From Macrotrachela quadricornifera (lineage: Eukaryota > Rotifera > Eurotatoria > Philodinida > Philodinidae), in contig JAJEKB010021384.1 of the NCBI GenBank assembly GCA_022393335.1, positions 1,118,007 through 1,182,006 on the forward strand: a stretch of DNA of 64,000 nucleotides. Reading direction: 5' to 3'. Position numbers and translations under genes: made by a program. The notes beneath the pieces are model-generated. The model made no database searches. It was not told the DNA's origin and saw only the letters and a list, made by a program, of their open reading frames with translations. This document shows positions 51,801 to 63,300 of this stretch, piece after piece (within the stretch, counting starts at the first letter, position 1; every line of letters begins with the position of its first letter).

Positions 51801-54800
51801 CTGATTGCTGTCTTAGAACAGATTTTAGCATCTCGGTTGATGCCCAACCAGTTAAGACCGAAGAAGACTTTCACGAAACTGCAAAACGGACACTTTGCTT
51901 TCCAAATAGTTTTACTATCAGTAACTTTTTCGTCAGAACTGTCAGATTCAAGATGCATTCTATCAAAGTCCTCATCCAGAGAACTCACTTCAGTAAATGA
52001 GCTAGGACTATCTTCTCTATCGGTTCCTTCAAACAACATGTGAACTATTCCAAAATTTCAATCGTATTTATATACAAGATGATAGAGAGAAGAGAATATA
52101 GAAGAAAAAGCTGAAAACTTCCTTCAATTTTTTTTGCAGATGCTTTGTATAATATGAAAAAGAACGAAAAAGTAACGTTGATCGATTATTCAGTTAATCA
52201 GAAAAAAATGACTTATCCGTAGAAGATAACGGAAACGTCGTTATGTGCATTTATTAGAAGTTAACACATTCTATGTAAATGAATATCTAGAAACAATTTT
52301 CTAAGAAAACTGAATCGGGTCAAATGTGTTAATCAGTACACCTAAAAGATATAAACAAGAAAAATTTCAATAAACTTAAAACTAATCTAGACAAAACACA
52401 AAATATTTCAGGGCTTAGCGAATACGTTTTTTTTGTTTTCACTATCGTTGTTACTATACTGACAGATGTTACGAACTATGGGCAACAATTCATCACTAGT
52501 AGTAAAATATCTTGTGTTTTCTTTCTAGTTCAGATTTCGTTTCACTACCATGGATACTAACTATTCGTCATCTGGTATTTGTGACTGTGCAATTGATAAT
52601 CTATGTCAGGCACCAGCGATTGTGCAGGCACCTATTGAATATTCTATTCAAATAGAGGGAAGTACTACTCTCAATCGAAGAAGTAGTATGGTAGACGGAA
52701 TAGTTAAAGGATGCCATACTATCGACTCAGTTCTTCTATCAAGTCTGGAATGTTTCTATGCAGGTTCTATTTGTCTATTAAACATAGTAAATTATATAAA
52801 TCGGTCAGCCCACGGATTACCGGGACTAAGAGACCAGATCAATATACATCCAATGATATTTGATGAAAGATCAACTCGTTTCAATCCGAAAACATTATTC
52901 TCCAATATACTCCAAGAAATGATTATTGAAGAATGGAATTCATCATTTTCATATGATGATTATTATAAAAAATGTTTGCCAAATTCTTGTAATTATTCTA
53001 TTAAAGAACATCAAAGTAGTTTTATTGAATTATTAATAAAATTAATTTCTACCATTATTGGTTTAACCCTTCTACTAAAATTGATTACACCTCAACTTGT
53101 CCAATTTGTTATGAAATTCTTTCAACCAAAGAACAATCAAAGGCAACGAGGTAAAAAGAATATACATATATCAGTAGATTACTTTTGTTTATAGTTCATC
53201 AGAAATTATTCACTCGATTGAAAGAAACATTTCGAAATCTATTTCGACTTTTATCTGATAAATTGTTCAATTTAAATATATTTCCTGCACGAACATTTTC
53301 AAGTAATATTGATCGAATACAAGTGAAACGTCTTGGTCAATGGTCTACTCGTCTTTATATATTTCTCTTGATATTGATTCTTCTAATTCTATCTTTCTAT
53401 ACAGTAATTCAACCACGAATTTTAACAAAAACTTTTCATAAACCATCATTTGATACTTACAATGGTCTCATAAATAGTCATTATGAAACACTTCAATGTC
53501 CTTGTTCGTTGATTTCATCAACATATAGTCATTTTATTGAAATTAAAGCTATTTTTCATCAAGTAAGAAAAGAGATTTCTATTAAAAATTTTTTCAAATA
53601 AAAATAATGAATTGTAGGTTTGTTCGAGTGGTTTTGTTTCGGATTCGTGGATAATGAATGTAACATCAAATCTTTTTAATAATTTATCTGCTTATAATGA
53701 AAAAGATTATCGTCGTTTTCTTTCTGCTCATTTACAATTTCTTAGTGGATTATGTCAACTTTCATTGCAATCATCTAATTCATCAATTCATCAATCTCTT
53801 TCTTCACTTTTAATAACAAAAGAATTATTAAGAAAAGATTTATTTGAAATTCGTATCAATTCAATGATTGAAACATGTAAATCAAATGCTCATGATATGC
53901 TTAATCGTACTTTATTTTTACTTCGATCCATAAATAGTGGAAATGCGATTGTATCAGCATATGGAACTAATTTTGAATATATCAATCCGTGGTACAATGA
54001 TGGATATTCCTATCCTAGTACTCAATCAATGATCTATGAGAATAATTGTTTATGTGGATTAAATAAAACTTGTATAATTCCAGGTATTTTTATTGATAAC
54101 TCTTCCAAATCTGTGTCAATAAAAGGTTTTAAAATGGGATGTACACCAGTTGAATCATTTCTTTCTTCAACTCTTCAGTGTTTCTATGATTTGTTATGTA
54201 TTCAATTAATGCACATAATGACCAAGACTATTGATATAAATAATGATCGATCAGCTTTAAATGCAACGATAAGTCGATTTGCACCAAATATGACTGTGTT
54301 AAATCTTGTTGATGATTTATTTATTGAACAATGGTTAACAATAATGAATTATTCATCATATTTTAATCGATGTTCTCCAATAGAATGTTCATATAAATAC
54401 ATTGAACATATTGATCCTTTTTACACAATAACATATCTTCTTGGTGTATATACTGGTCTATCGATTATTCTAAAATGGATATGTCCAAGAATAATTTCTC
54501 TTCTCTTTCATATTCATCAACGTCGAAAGAAAAAAATGAATTCAATTCAACCAATATCTATTGTTGAAACAGATAATAATAACATTAATCAATTGGAATT
54601 GACATCGAAAAATGTGACTAATCGGTATATTTATTTGATTTTTATTAAAATATTCTTCGAATGAATTCTTTTTCTAGATCAAATTCGTTTTTCTCATTAT
54701 TAATGTATTTCATCTTTAGTTTAATATTATTGATCATTGTAGCAACATTCATTCTGTTTATATTAATTCATTTTATTCAAAAACAAGCAAATGATGTTTC

Positions 54801-56748
54801 ACATACAAGTATTGTATTTTTCACTCTTTTCTTTTGATAGTTAGATATGAAATAAGTGTCATAAAACATTGTTGATATATGAGACTAAATTCGACAGTTA
54901 CTTTATCTTGGAAGATATAGAATCTCTTTGTAGAGATTATCTCTTTAAATCCACAAGATTTTATGTGTTACTGATTAATATTCAAAATTTTGTTTTTTCA
55001 TTTATTATACTAGGAACCAGCACATATTCGACAAACAAGAACATTCTTTCAACGATGTCAATGTTACCTTCAACAGGTTCGTATATGGTGAATCTAGTTT
55101 TGACTGAATTCTGTTAATGAAATAAGTCAGACAGTCAATTCTCACTGCTGATAAACAATGAAAAAGATCTTTCGAACAATGAAGATTAGTAATTGTTTCT
55201 TTTTTCTCTTTAGAATCTCCTTGTCCAATAACATTTGAAACAATATCCTTCTGCATAAATGATCCTAATAGGTTCGAGTCAGTGAATATCGGTGATTTTA
55301 ATAACGATAATATCACAGATGTTGTTGTTCTGGCGTCCAGATTTGTCGATGATTATCACTATCTATACGTGATGCTTGGCAATGATAATGGTAGTTTTCA
55401 AGCACAACCAGTATTATCAATAAATCACACTCTAGGGTAGGTGTTTGAATAGCTATTTTTAGAAATGTAAAATAACACTTTGTTAATTTTCGTAATGATT
55501 GAATAACAATTTCGAAGATTTGAAATGTTCGATGTAGAAATGTCTACAGTGCACTTTCTAGCCCATGAAGCATGAGAGCATGTTTATCTATTATAGAGTA
55601 GTTTTGTACACAGGTAATGAAACAATTTTTGAGAGAGCTCTATTATCTTAAACACTTTTAAAGGAAAAAAACCTACGGATTGTGTTAGTACAAAAACCAT
55701 TTTTTCGTGCAGGAGATAGAGAGAGTCCTTAATAAAATGTAGTTTTGTTGTAAAGATACTTCTGATCCAGATAAAATACATTACATTCGAAGAGAAGTAG
55801 CTTGAAAATTTTTTCCATCGTGATGCATTAGAACAAATATCTTTCAAATGACAAAAGTTTGCTTTATTTAGTGCTAGGTATGCGCTTCTTGTTGGTGATT
55901 TTAATAATGATATGCTATTGGATGTGATTGTGGTGGATGGTGACATACATACACATTTTGGAAATGGCGATGGAACTTTTGGTGGAAATAGAATGGTTCA
56001 GTTCGAAAGAAGCGGCTTGCGTTTACCGATTTTTGTGGCTGATTTTAATAATGATGGTCGATTAGATCTACTTGGCACAAATTTTCAAGAGTTGAATCTA
56101 TTTCTAGGCAGTGGTGATGGAAATTTTCAACGAATCACAGACATTATAAATAAAACTGATTTCTCTACAATTTTGATGACTATCGGAGATTTGAACAATG
56201 ACAATAAGCAAGATTTTATTAGTGCTCTAGTAGAAAGCGATATTCTCGTCTACCATGGTGATGGCAATGGAACTTTTCAAATCGGAGGAATATTTTCGAC
56301 TACACCTTACGGTCATCCAGGTTCAGTAGCTGTGAATGATTTGAATAATGATGATTCATTAGATATTGTTGTTCTTAATACTTATATCTTCAATGTAGAT
56401 GTTCTATTTGGGAATGGAGATGGTACTTTTCAATCACGACGAACATTTTTGAGTGAACCTGAGTCATTCCCTCTATTGATCGTTACTGGTGACATGAATA
56501 ATGATGATAAAATCGACCTTCTTGTCTTGAATCAAGATAGAGGCACTATATCCTTGCTGATCAATTCCAACAATGACACTTTCGCACCGTCGATCGGAAT
56601 TTCAATTGAAGATTATCCGAGAGCTGAATTTATCACTATTCGAGACTTAAACAAAGACAATCAATTAGATATCTTATATGTCGACCCAAATAGAAAAAAA
56701 ATAAATATGTTGTATAATTCATGTCAATGCTGTGTACTCAATGGATGA
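45866..56748 (+). CDS. Giant modular membrane protein: three 2-TM cysteine-rich units plus seven FG-GAP repeats
   Basis: Thirteen exons: 45866-46034, 46452-46744, 49388-49987, 50037-50343, 50405-50542, 50789-51372, 52529-53150, 53195-53562, 53618-54624, 54678-54808, 55014-55076, 55214-55436, 55878-56748. All phases agree; 1,791 residues. Units at about 1-456, 457-904 and 905-1362 repeat one plan: TM, CPCS...YxxF, (V/I)CSS, (F/L)xSDxW, GC(T/H)xxDx(V/F), LECFY-like, (I)EEW, C(A/S)PxxCxY, TM. TMs lie near 51-73, 416-442, 495-513, 862-892, 957-975, 1297-1323 and 1367-1392. The C-terminal part (about 1428-1791) has seven DxNxDxxxD repeats (DFNNDNITD to DLNKDNQLD), matching the seven blades of an integrin-alpha-like propeller. 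I infer seven membrane passes with the propeller outside. Units 1 and 2 share a phase-1 intron inside their first TM. The ectodomain family is unknown to me. Introns 2 and 6 hold transposons. The split into one gene is the main uncertainty. Confidence 0.75.
47361..48277. mobile_element. TA-flanked mariner-like foldback element
   Basis: Both ends begin CATAGG(G/A)TGATCAAAAAGT and are flanked by TA (47359-47360 and 48278-48279). Arms of about 300 bases include GAAGTAGGATCAAATAG and TTTCACCGTTCGAAAGAGCA and their inverses. No transposase. The end sequence is like mariner-superfamily termini. Confidence 0.8.
48323..48475 (-). pseudogene. hAT transposase C-terminal fragment
   Basis: Minus-strand peptide blocks NPLIFWKDQTSLLSDLSILAK and IGREFSSAGV match the hAT dimerisation domain, as in the intact hAT at 323-939 (NPLIFWKEHKDKFPRLS, IERQFSGAG). 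Only about 50 residues remain. Confidence 0.8.
48531..48872. repeat. Inverted-repeat block rich in CAGCACC
   Basis: The left part (AAAGTGCTGGGACTC, CATCTCAGCATCTGCTCG, GCAGCGCATTT) pairs with the right part (AAATGCGCTGCGGG, CGAGCAGGTGCTGAGATG, GGGTGCTAACACTTT). GGTGC/GCACC is repeated many times. Likely a small non-autonomous transposon of unknown class. Confidence 0.6.
51773..52039 (-). other. Small reading frame in intron 6, transposon-like
   Basis: An 88-codon minus-strand frame beginning MLFEGTDREDSPSS, followed by an acidic Ser-rich stretch and a CPFC motif. A related start, MLFEETDSKESG, lies at 58411 on the minus strand. Acidic, Ser-rich starts are common in DNA-transposon proteins, but I cannot assign a family. 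The intron also holds AT-rich sequence of unknown origin. Confidence 0.35.
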
Positions 56749-58824
56749 AATCAAACATTATTCAATAGCTTATGCATTTTCTTCGAACTTCTTCTTCGTA
56801 AAACAATGAGATGTGATCAAAAAATGCTTTGTTTGTATTTTTCTGTCTAATATTTGCTTATTCTCCGTCTGTCACTCTTTTCAAATTTGTCAAAATAAAT
56901 TTTCATGAAACATCTCATTTTTTACTTTTTGAAAAGTATGTTTTATGTTTCTTGGATTAGAATTATTTGAAAGTTGTAGCTCTCTCGAAGTAGAACTATT
57001 TTTAACGTTCAAAAAATGCAAGATGATTCATTTTTCACAGCATGCTTTGTAGAATGGCCAATGAATTATTTTGAAAAAGGTTTTTATTACATTCGGTTTC
57101 ATCCCTGATTCTATACTAAAATGATACTCTGTTTTTAAAAATAGAGAATTTGAGACAAGAACACATATAACATAATATATACAATAAATCTTCTTAACTA
57201 TACTCGCATGAAGTATATGACATGACTAAGTCCTATATTTTACCTTTGTTTATTCTGAATCAAATGGTAATAAATCTTACAGGTATCCAAGAGCTTGTTT
57301 TAAATGTTGTCCTCATACACTATGTGTGTTCACACAATTGTGCAAGACCTAATTCTCTTCGATGATTTATTTTATCAACTGTTCCTTCACTAATATGCAA
57401 ACTGAAAAATCTTGCTTGTTCTTGTTCTTCAAAAATTATTCTGTTTCCCAACAGAATATGAGAATATGATCTCAGACTTTACACTAAACTAAGAATATCT
57501 GGAAGTGCTTCATCTAGAAGATTTTCTAAAAAGTTTTGCATGATTAATATTCAATTTGTGATCTATGTACCTTATGTATTATCATTACAAGATAGGTCAA
57601 TGATATAGCTTGGATTTTTATTTCTATATTCATACTATGACTTTAGCAGCTGTTATGACTTGAGTGCAAGATTTGTGGAAAAAAAAAAGCAACATTCTGA
57701 TCAAAAGATAAAATCATGGTCAATTCACTTTAATAATAATACAGAAATACAAAATTTTTCTTGCCAATATAATCAGCTTTGAAAGCTCTACGAGATCTAT
57801 AAGTATCATTGAAATTCTAACTAATCATCTACAAAAACGATAGAATATGATAAGCACTACATGACAGAGAATTGTCTTTTCTTTCAACCGTGTCAAAAAC
57901 GTTGATAAATCTGGATTAGGAGTAGGACAGTTCAGTTCAGTTCTTTCGAACTGAACTGTCCTACCCCTAGAAACAGGACAAAAACTGTTAAAAAAATTGT
58001 TTTTAAGGTTTAGGATGAAAAGTATTTTAACTACATCTCCATGAAAACAAAGGCTTTAGAAGAAAACTTTTTTATTAAAAAGTTCAGAATTAAGAGCTGT
58101 ACAAACGCTGAAAATTTCATTAAAATCGAAGATTAATTTTGTACGCGTAGTTCAGATCCCATGGAAACGCCCTACTATTTTCCCAATTTGCCGATACTTC
58201 TTCCATTATTCTATACTCCTCCGAGAACCCAGCATCCGATTTTGATTCTATTTTGCCTCAGATTTGTGAATCCATGTAATCATCTTCATCCGTAAATTGT
58301 TCTTCGACGCTTGACGAATCGAATTTCATTCTGGAAAATCCATTATCCTAACTGCTTATATCACTCTGTGAGTTACCACTTTCCTTTGAGTCTGTTTCTT
58401 CGAATAGCATGTAAATTATAAATTTTGAAAAATGTGAGTTTAGTTTATTATCACTATCTCGATTAGAATGATGCATATTATATATATATATGTGTGTGTA
58501 TGGATAAATTGAAGAAATCTCATATACCACAAATGAAAAGACAATTAGAAAAAAGCTAATGTAGTACATGATATTGAAAAAATCCTGGTTACGAATTATT
58601 GATACTTTCAAGAAATTGAAAATATAAATGAATGCATTTATGGAATCTGAACATACATGAAAATTGATATGTCGAAGTTATTTTCCTCAAAAAATCGAAT
58701 TGCCATGAAAGAGTTAAACGTGTTTTGTCCGACTAACTATTAATTTTATTAGTGTCATTAAAAAGAAACTCAGCGTAGATTTGTATAGTTTAATAAAATA
58801 GAAGTTTGTATTGATATGATGATT
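56749..58824. other. Intergenic; contains a hairpin and a short MLFE-type frame
   Basis: No conserved gene. At 57917-57969, TAGGAGTAGGACAGTTCAGT faces its inverse across a few bases. The minus-strand frame starting near 58411 (MLFEETDSKESG) is a short relative of the one in intron 6 of the giant gene and stops after about 20 codons. Confidence 0.5.
57917..57969. repeat. Head-to-head short inverted repeat
   Basis: Arms TAGGAGTAGGACAGTTCAGTTC and the inverse of GAACTGAACTGTCCTACCCCTA pair almost perfectly around a loop of about ten bases. It may be two transposon tips left together or a minimal foldback. Too small for a gene. Confidence 0.7.
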
Positions 58825-60342
58825 CTATATATTGTATCGATATTTGATTGGTACATCGTACTTAGGGGGTGCAACACCTATACCTATGAGTTGGGTTTTT
58901 TGTGGTGGAAACACTTGTGTATTCAAAATTTTGTATTCCATAAATCTTAATACCATAGCGATGCAAATTTTGATAACATATTTTACAAAAAATCGTCCTG
59001 GACATATACTTTTACCATCTCCAAAAGGCATAAAACCTGAAACATTCTCAGCGTTCTTGTGAAGAAAACGATCAAAAATAAACTTGTTCGGTTCTGGAAA
59101 TAAATTTGCATCAAAATGATTGATAACACCAAAGAAAGCAAAACTGTCATTAGGCTTAGCATTTAAAGTACGTCCATCTTGTAGAATTATATGAGTTTCT
59201 CGATAACACTTTCTGAACATTAAAGTTCCACCAGTTAGCCGCAATGTTTCATTTATTGCGCTTTCTAAATAGATACATGCATTTAATTGTTCAAGAGACC
59301 AAACATCTGCAACTGATTTGTTGATATTGTCATCTAGTGAAAAAATTGGTAAATGTGTGTCTATTTCTTGCTTAATAGTTTCAAGGGCTTTTGTGTCTTG
59401 TATAATATATAATAAGCACCAAAACATAGTCGGAATAGTATTACCTAATGATCCATAAAAAAGTGCCGTTTGTAGACCATTATGATCTTTTTCCGAAAGC
59501 CAATCTGAGTAACTAAGGTAAATTTCTGTTCGATTTCGTATAAAATCAGATTCGTGCGGGGCGCTTCGATTTTTAGACCATGAATTGTTTAGATCAGAGC
59601 GTGCTTTTGATGCTACAGGAAAAAAATATGAATATATCCATCGAGGAAAAGGCATACCAAAATAAAGAAAGTTTTCGTGAAGCAAACGATAATTATTCTC
59701 AATAGAAGATAGATCAATATCTCCATACAATGTAAGAGTTGAAGGTTTGAAGAGCATTTTATGACTGAATTCCAATAATCCACTTTTTATCCATTTTGAT
59801 AGGATATTATTATTTTTTAATGTCATTTTTTCAGATCTCATTAACTCGCATATTCGACGAATAAACTCGGTAACGATTGGACGAAGTCCATCGCGATTTC
59901 TCAAATGTTGAACAAATAATCGATGATTATCTGCGACCAATTCCGGATGATCTGAAACACTAATTATTTGTGTATATATTCACTTAAGATATTTATATTC
60001 ACCTTGGCTATTAACAGAGTAATCGAATATTTGACCACCAATATCAGTTCCAGGAAAGGAGAATGATGAATTTCGTAAGATGGTTGTCCAATCAGTTGGA
60101 GAAAGTATGAATATATGATATTGATTAAATAGTTTGATCGAGAAAGATTCACCATATCGTTGGCGGGATTCCATCAAAAATTTTTTTCGGTCACTCAAGA
60201 ATGAAAATAAATGACCAAATATAGGATAACTACCATATGTGGCATAAGGAATCGACGAATTTTGACCTTTATTGGATTGAAACAGATAAGCCCCAAGAAC
60301 ACTTAGGGCAATCAAAATGAGGCCAACAGTCGAAATATCCAT
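58825..60342 (-). CDS. Cytochrome P450, CYP7/CYP8-like
   Basis: Exons 60342-60003 and 59951-58825 join in phase (51-base intron, GTGAAT...TTTCAG) to 488 residues, normal for a microsomal P450. There is an N-terminal membrane anchor at about 4-22, then FGHLFSFL. The I-helix region has GSLGNTIPTMFW (about 280-291), the ExxR is ETLR (348-351), and the haem-binding loop is FMPFGDGKSICPGRFF with Cys near 430. The I-helix carries Asn-Thr-Ile-Pro where most P450s have an acidic residue and Thr. That pattern is typical of the CYP7, CYP8 and CYP39 group (sterol hydroxylases and prostacyclin synthase). Likely role: ER-membrane oxidation or isomerisation of a sterol or lipid; the substrate is not known. 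No breaks are visible. Confidence 0.9.
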
Positions 60343-61821
60343 TATTGTGCAACTATAACAATATAATGTCTAAAAACCAAATATGCTCTGTAGAAAATCT
60401 ATTACAAATATAAATTGATTTCGTTTATGAAAAATGTCAGCTAAAACAAGTTTAACAATTCTTTTAGTACTCCTAAATATTCCAGTTTTGAGGGATGTAA
60501 TCACAATTTTTAACTTATCTCATTTTTGGCTTGATCATTAGAGGTCAGAAACGTTTTATTTGATAGCGAACAATATAGACTGAACCCTGTTCTGTTAAAT
60601 GAGGCATCCATGTGATACAAAAAAACATTGTAAAGAGACAACTGTCCAAAATCCATCACAGAAGTCTTTCAAAGATGATGTTGTTTTCGGCTTTTCTTCT
60701 TTGATGCACGTAATGCTAGAGTTCTTCTTGTATTAGAGATAGATCGTATTAACACCATACTGTGATCTTTCCAGTGATTTCTCTAAGTTTTTTTTTTCGG
60801 ATGAGTTATATCCGATTTTGATGGAATGAACTCTATTTTTCACATGGATAGGCTAAAATTTTAGATAGACACCACCCATTCAACTCATTCAGTAGATAAA
60901 TTACTGAATCTATCCTATGTAGCTGCTTTAGGTATTATACCTCACATTCATACAATTTGTTTTTTGATATGGATAAAATGAATTTCAAATTTATGTTCAG
61001 CACATAAAACTACGTTAGAAAATTTATTTGAGAATGTTTTTTCATTTACGTCTAGCATAATGGAAAGGGTTTATGCTCTCCTTTGAATATATGAGTCATA
61101 GCGGCAACTGTGTTTGATTAGTCACTCAGCAATGTTAGCAACGATCGTAATTAAATTTTTTACTATTCAATAGTTTCATTAATGGCTACAAAATTATATA
61201 CTTTTCATACTACAAAATCATGAACGACTGAACATACCCCTTGAAACATGTGTCTTGAAGTCTATCTGTATCCATTCTTCAATAGTTTTCATACGATTTT
61301 CAGTTCAAAAATCGCAGTTTTAATGAAAGCTAATAATGTATCCACAATCATCATCATCATAATATGATTTCTGCCTGGAGACTTCGAAAAAAATATCATA
61401 AAAGTTAACGATAAAACTATAATTTTACAAAAGATTATATTTTCATGAACTCTTGTAAGGGAAAGGGAGTCGTTTTTTCAAGAAAAATTGAAGTTCTTAA
61501 CAATTTGCAACATATTTGGATCAGAAATATACTTATTCACCACTCCATGACCTGAACATATGTTAGGTATCGATGTTATCAGTGTCTGGAAAATGTACAA
61601 TTTTGCAACTATAAGAAAGAATTATTATATGGTAAGAAATCGAACTAAATAGATATCACCATAAGTGAAAAATCTTTCTAAAATAAATTTTTTCACCTAG
61701 TTTTAAACATGCTAAACATAAATGTGAATTCTGTTCAAATGATTTTTAAGAAAAATGTATCAGTTTGGGAAGGTACCATCCATAGTCACGAGGTGGAACA
61801 AGCATCAGTGTGATATAGGAA
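60343..61821. other. No intact gene; includes plus-strand fragment at 60433
   Basis: Non-coding apart from a short frame from 60433 (plus) starting MSAKTSLTILLVLL, which looks like a signal-peptide start and then stops near 60535. Further matching blocks lie at 60565-60610. Confidence 0.45.
60433..60615 (+). pseudogene. Inverted partner of the short MSAK fragment
   Basis: The ATG context and first 14 codons (MSAKTSLTILLVLL) match 62028-61987 on the minus strand. The later block GATAGCGAACAATxTAGACTGAA also matches. The plus copy has about 80 extra bases in between, containing stops. The start looks like a signal peptide. Probably an inverted duplicate of a small secreted-protein exon. Confidence 0.5.
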
Positions 61822-61908
61822 TTACTTTGGACTTGTGTGAATTAAGAGTGAAAAGCTGACAATATCACCATCTTTGAAGGGCTTATATAAAAGATTCTGA
61901 ACAATTTT

Positions 61909-62028
61909 ATACTTACTGTGTTTTTCGTACCGCATGAATGCTTCATCTAACAGAATAAGATTCAGTCTACATTGTTCGCTATCATTTAGGAGTACTATAA
62001 GGATTGTTAAACTTATTTTAGCTGACAT
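61909..62028 (-). other. Short exon-like frame with signal-peptide start
   Basis: The minus-strand frame starts MSAKISLTILIVLL (hydrophobic, signal-like) and runs in frame to a good splice donor, AAACACAGTAAGT, near 61918. A coding first exon is therefore possible, but no second exon was recognised. It is related in inverted orientation to 60433-60615. Confidence 0.4.
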
Positions 62029-62039
62029 TTTTCATAGAC

Positions 62040-63213
62040 AAAATTAGATGACGTAAGATTTTTGATTTAACAGTTTTTTGACTTCACCTATTATTCGGAA
62101 CAATTAAATCGAAAAAAACATTCTCCAGCGACCTTGAAATATCGTCGAGTAATCCTCTAGCAAATTTTTTACCTATATTTATACTAGTATGTAATAAAAA
62201 ATATACTAATACTTAATAAAAAGGCATGAAAAATTACTAAATAAAAGAACACTACTTGTCATGTGGACACGTCTGATTATACCATCTGAGCGAAGCATTG
62301 GCATTGTTTATTATGATATGTATACTTCTCTTAATTAAACAAGTAAGCAAACAAAAGAAATACTTCAAAAGCTGGTTTTGTATATATTGATTATATGAAA
62401 TTTATATTGCTTCCAATTCTGTCTTTTCAGATCTTCTAAAAATATGATAATTATACAAAGAAAATGGAGTGTTGCCTAGCCAGACAAGTAACAAAAAAAA
62501 AAACTTTTCAATGTTGAAGAATGAAATTTTTATTTTGTTAGATGCTATACACAGGACTATTCTTTTTCGAGGGTGAGGGTGTCGATGTGAAAACAGCTAC
62601 TATAATCTACATTTTACTTTATCTATAAAGTTCTTCAATTGACAATGGTATACTTATGTCTGTTTTTAATTATATTCTCAAAAATTCTAAATTTGTTAAA
62701 TTAATTAGATCTATCTATTTTCAATTTTAGTTTTGCACAGCACTCAAGTTGTAGAATTTATTTATACAAAAGAAAATATTATTATTTATTTGCCAATGAT
62801 TGTTTGCTTTTGTTGATAAATCCACATTGGAACTACAATCATCTCTTGTAATCAAACTATTGTATTGTCTAATGATCAATGGATAGCTATATTTAAAACT
62901 ATATAATAAGGTCACTTGCTTGATCGATTGATTGTGGAATATTAGTTATAGTAAATTGGAAATATCTAAGTTCATTAGATCCACTATTTATATTTGTTAA
63001 AATCTAGTCAGTCTAATAAACTAAACTATTGTTACAAAACATTGAGTCATTTGGTATTACAAAAAAGATTGATAGATATTTATGAATATTAGGATTCGTT
63101 GTCCTTGACGCCTCATTTCAATGAAGAATAACATATACTGCATATTGTGTAGTTAGATTTACGTGTTTACAGTCCTCAAACATTTATTAACCCTTTCACG
63201 ACGATGAGGTTCA
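62040..63213. other. No gene seen
   Basis: AT-rich sequence without recognisable domain, RNA or element. Confidence 0.4.
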
Positions 63214-63300
63214 CAGTAGTGGCGTAGCCAGAAAAAAATTACAAGGGGGACAATGCCCCTTTTCGAATTTTTCAGAAAATGAAAAAGGACACCGACGGAT
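63214..63300 (+). repeat. hAT-like element terminus
   Basis: CAGTAGTGGCGTAGCCAGAA followed by a G-rich run (AAGGGGGACAATGCCCC) resembles the ends of CAGTGGCGTAGCCAGG-type hAT elements and the tip at 8903 (minus). The other end is probably beyond the window. The short frames after it show no domain. Confidence 0.5.

Noticed and set aside
54869..55117. 82-codon frame after exon 10
   Set aside because: It is mostly intron 10; only 55014-55076, in another frame, fits as a 63-base exon in the phase chain.
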